Assembly (NCBI GenBank): GCA_030248215.1
Contig: JASANG010000914.1
Location: forward strand, 62,001-126,000
DNA from: Enoplolaimus lenunculus
Lineage: Eukaryota > Nematoda > Enoplea > Enoplida > Thoracostomopsidae
Direction of reading: 5' to 3'
Length of the DNA stretch: 64,000 nt
The number at the start of each line of letters is the position of its first letter. The stretch's first letter is position 1. The notes beneath the pieces are model-generated. The model had not been told where the DNA came from. It saw nothing but the letters and a program-made list of their open reading frames with translations, and did no database searches. Below, piece after piece: positions 61,332 to 64,000 of this stretch. The position numbers and the translations under genes are program-made.

Positions 61332-62305
61332 ATTTGACTGAAGTTTTAAAATATAAATTATTAAATTTTGTATGTTTTAATTTAAGACAAATTCTATAAT
61401 ATGCTCAGAAAATTGGTGAATACGACATAAAACGCTAAGATTTCAATGATTTCACTATTAAAAAATATTGTGAGTATAAATCAAACGGAATTTTATCATT
61501 ATTAAAGCTTGAACGCCTCGCACACGTATTTTGGGCACCGCATCAGCATAGAGTGAATGCTCATAGACACAATAAATATTAACGCAATTCCATACGTTCA
61601 CAGTTTGAAAACTTTAAGGCTACGGCTAACACAGTAGTGTGTAGTATTCAAAATAGATTTGGTGTTCGTGTAATATGGTTTTTGTGACAGTTATAACAGG
61701 TTTGGTCCTGCTTTATAACAAATATGTTGAACGTATGTCAAACCCGTCATGTTACAAAAATTGTACAAGCGTGCAACTACGTTTACTAGTATATATGTAA
61801 ATAATATATAACAGTACTCAACCAGGTTATAGAAGATTATGAGCCATTGTGTTAGCATTGAATTAAACGGTACGTGAGAATATTCGTGTCAGCGGTGTCA
61901 ATTGATGCCGTTGGAACAGGATAAAAGATGCAAAACGATAAAAGCAAATCGCGCTTATTCTAAAACGCTTTAGTTTAATTTTTTCAAAACATCAAATAAT
62001 TCAACAGACTTACAGGAAATCGTTTTCGTGTCCCTGAGAACTAGCGACATTTTTGTTTGAATATTACGCGTCAAAAAGTACAGAAATAAAGCATAATGTT
62101 TACTTAAAATGAAAACGCATACCACAGCCCCCCCTTCTTGAATCGACAAAATTCACTCTATTTTTCTGATAACGAAATTTAAACCAAAAACAGATGAACT
62201 AAAATCGATGCTAATCAGTAATAATTCAAATCGAAAATTAGCTACAATCATTTAACTATATTGTGAAGTAAAAGCGAGGTTTATGTGAGTGAAAATAAAT
62301 GCATA

Positions 62306-62375
62306 ATAATAAAAATTATTATTATTATTATATTATTATTATTATTATTATTATATTATTATTATTATTATTATG
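62306..62375. repeat. (ATT)n microsatellite
   Basis: ATT trinucleotide run with two phase breaks, about 23 units. Confidence 0.95.
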
Positions 62376-62593
62376 TATATATGATATATGTATGTATATA
62401 TGTGTAGCCTTTATAACGAGATATATCACACACCCTGGTAATTTAATGCGTAATAGCGTTGTACCCTTGGTTCTTTTGGTACAGTTTCGATCAACTTGAC
62501 ATAGACAAGCTGTTAGACATAGGCGTAGATTTACAAAAATGCTCATCTATGCCTAAGCCTTAACCTAAATGTGGTGGAAAGTGCACAAAAGTT

Positions 62594-62739
62594 GGCCAAT
62601 GTATAGAACAGGGCTGGAACACAAGCATAAGTATATACCTCAGCGTAAGTGTACGCAATAAAATAGTCTAAAGGTTTAACCGTAATACTCTATTGCAATC
62701 CTGCAAGAAAACACTCTATCCCTGATCTAAATATTGGCC
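62594..62739. mobile_element. M1 MITE, degenerate core
   Basis: GGCCAATGTATAGAACAGGG left end, right end ATATTGGCC; the core is reduced to ACCTCAGCGTAAGTG-like remnants. Confidence 0.75.
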
Positions 62740-63410
62740 CAAGTGTCGGACCTTTTTAAAAATAAAGAAATTGCAAGGTAACAAAAACTCAGTAATTATA
62801 AGTGCTCTTGACAATGATAATCTGATCCGAAGTGACAGATTTGTCAATGATAAAAGCTTTTTTCATTTACCCGAAAATTGAGCGTCCCAAATTTTAAGAT
62901 GGTATCGGATTTACGGTTCTCAGGGATGCCGGAATATGAGCCTCAATCAAGGCCGGAACAGCCACCTCCCGCCATTCCTTTTATTTATGGGGGGCCACCC
63001 CTAAAGGGGACCCCGCCCTAACCGGTTGAAACAAAAACCGTTTGGGGGTCACCACGCTGGAATTTGAGGAAGCCCACACCCCTGCCTGCTTCGGCACAGC
63101 CCTCAATCCACATTTTTGTCAGGTCGACACATTATTGAATAAACGTTAACGATTTGCCAATACTATTTAAAAACCAATATTTCAGTCGTTTTGCTTTTCG
63201 GTATCGGTCCATGCCAATCTAAATTTCGAGGTATGCCACCGATGATCACAGAAGCCAAATACATATTCCCAATAGTCTTGAAAACAAATTACTATAATTC
63301 TTAAATAATAGCCGATATACGCAAAACCCTACAATCATCATGTGAACAACAACTATATTTTAGCGGACTTTTCAAACAAAAAACTGTCCACAATTTGAAT
63401 TCCAACTACC

Positions 63411-63579
63411 GGGCTCGTAGTCTACGTGGGTCAGAGGGTCTCAGTCTGCCCCCACCGTGGAAAAATTTTGGCCTCCCTAGAAATTTATCAACATTGCTTA
63501 CAAGTCATTGAAAACCCTTGTATGCCCCTCCTGAAAATTTTTTATCCCCCCCCTAGCAAAGTGAGCTGTCTACGGGCCT
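63411..63579. mobile_element. M4 MITE, reversed
   Basis: GGGCTCGTAGTC to AGCAAAGTGAGCTGTC then TACGGGCC. Confidence 0.73.
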
Positions 63580-64000
63580 GCCGGGTGCTTAAGAACCAAA
63601 CACAACCATAACCAGAGGCACAATCTGGATTATATTTTGCGCGAGGGAATAGTCACGTCTAAAAAGCTTGCGAGCGAACGTAGCGACTGAGAAAGGTTTG
63701 CACCTCTGTAAGTTACTGGCCAGTCATGCAAGTGGCGTTTACGAGTTTTCAGAAATCTACGGGGGGATACATCCCCTAATCCTAACTTGTATCCGCCAGT
63801 GACCATAAGGTTTAGTTGTTGTATATATCGACTGTATCGTTTTATTGTTTAATGCGAATAGAAACAAAACCAGAAAGTTGCGAAAATACCGAAGCCGGAA
63901 CTGAAAATGTGAAAAGTAGCCTATAGTTTTGAATGGAAGAATAAAAATGGGTTTCTGGTTTTTGCCAGTTTATAAACCTTTCAACTGATTTTGTTCAGTC

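Larger units (their letters stand above)
61332..64000. other. Upstream flank of the Rap1GAP locus
   Basis: No coding sequence recognised. Contains an (ATT)n run, one M1 and one M4 element, a GC-rich relic at 62930-63120 with CACCCCTAAAGGGGACC-type palindromes, and AT-rich filler. Confidence 0.5.

Noticed and set aside
1-64000. Old retroviral, LTR or other capsid-bearing elements
   Set aside because: No polymerase, integrase, protease or structural gene remnants seen, and no paired long direct repeats.

Overview
This 64 kb window is animal nuclear DNA: AT-rich, with GT-AG introns, short exons and a dense load of short inverted-repeat transposons. Two host genes are readable and lie tail to tail. 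Gene style, repeated TGACGTCA-type words inside exons and the repeat landscape would fit an ascidian tunicate or similar marine invertebrate; this is a guess, and only 'metazoan' is secure. I saw no reverse transcriptase, integrase, capsid or envelope coding sequence and no convincing tRNA or rRNA gene.

Plus strand, 1-6165: a six-exon voltage-gated potassium channel gene. The phases of all five introns agree and give 700 residues from the first in-window Met (the frame stays open to the window edge, so the start may lie outside). The T1 domain keeps the HX5CX20CC zinc site of the Kv2/3/4 class and the pore keeps TVGYGD. The voltage sensor is unusual: S4 reads Q-Q-Q-R-R where relatives have five basic residues, the outer S2 acid is Leu, and the S6 hinge PxP is PIS. 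It resembles an electrically silent modulatory subunit. Alternatively, because all three Gln codons are one A-to-G step from Arg, it could be an RNA-editing target.

Minus strand, about 61.3 kb down to 9045: a Rap1GAP-family gene with a GoLoco motif (43.7 kb), a RapGAP catalytic domain spread over many short exons (20.5-15.8 kb), a Ser/Pro/Gln-rich tail and a C-terminal coiled coil. From 20525 to 9045, 16 exons join in phase. Upstream there seem to be several alternative beginnings: a long exon at 59.0-59.6 kb (perhaps led by one at 61.2 kb), a compact first exon at 55.0 kb, and a possible GoLoco-less start at 21.5 kb just below a cluster of nine CCAAT boxes.

The rest is intron and intergenic DNA filled with non-autonomous DNA transposons. 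I sorted them into families by terminal inverted repeat (called M1 to M10 here): several have clear 8-bp target duplications, one appears to use TA targets, and one is found inserted in another. Three families with unrelated ends (M1, M2, M3) all carry an internal (CCTAAG)n hexamer array. Two minisatellites (35-bp and 20-bp units), a perfect-arm hairpin element in the probable channel 3' UTR, and a 0.53 kb element with 47-bp inverted ends are the other notable structures.
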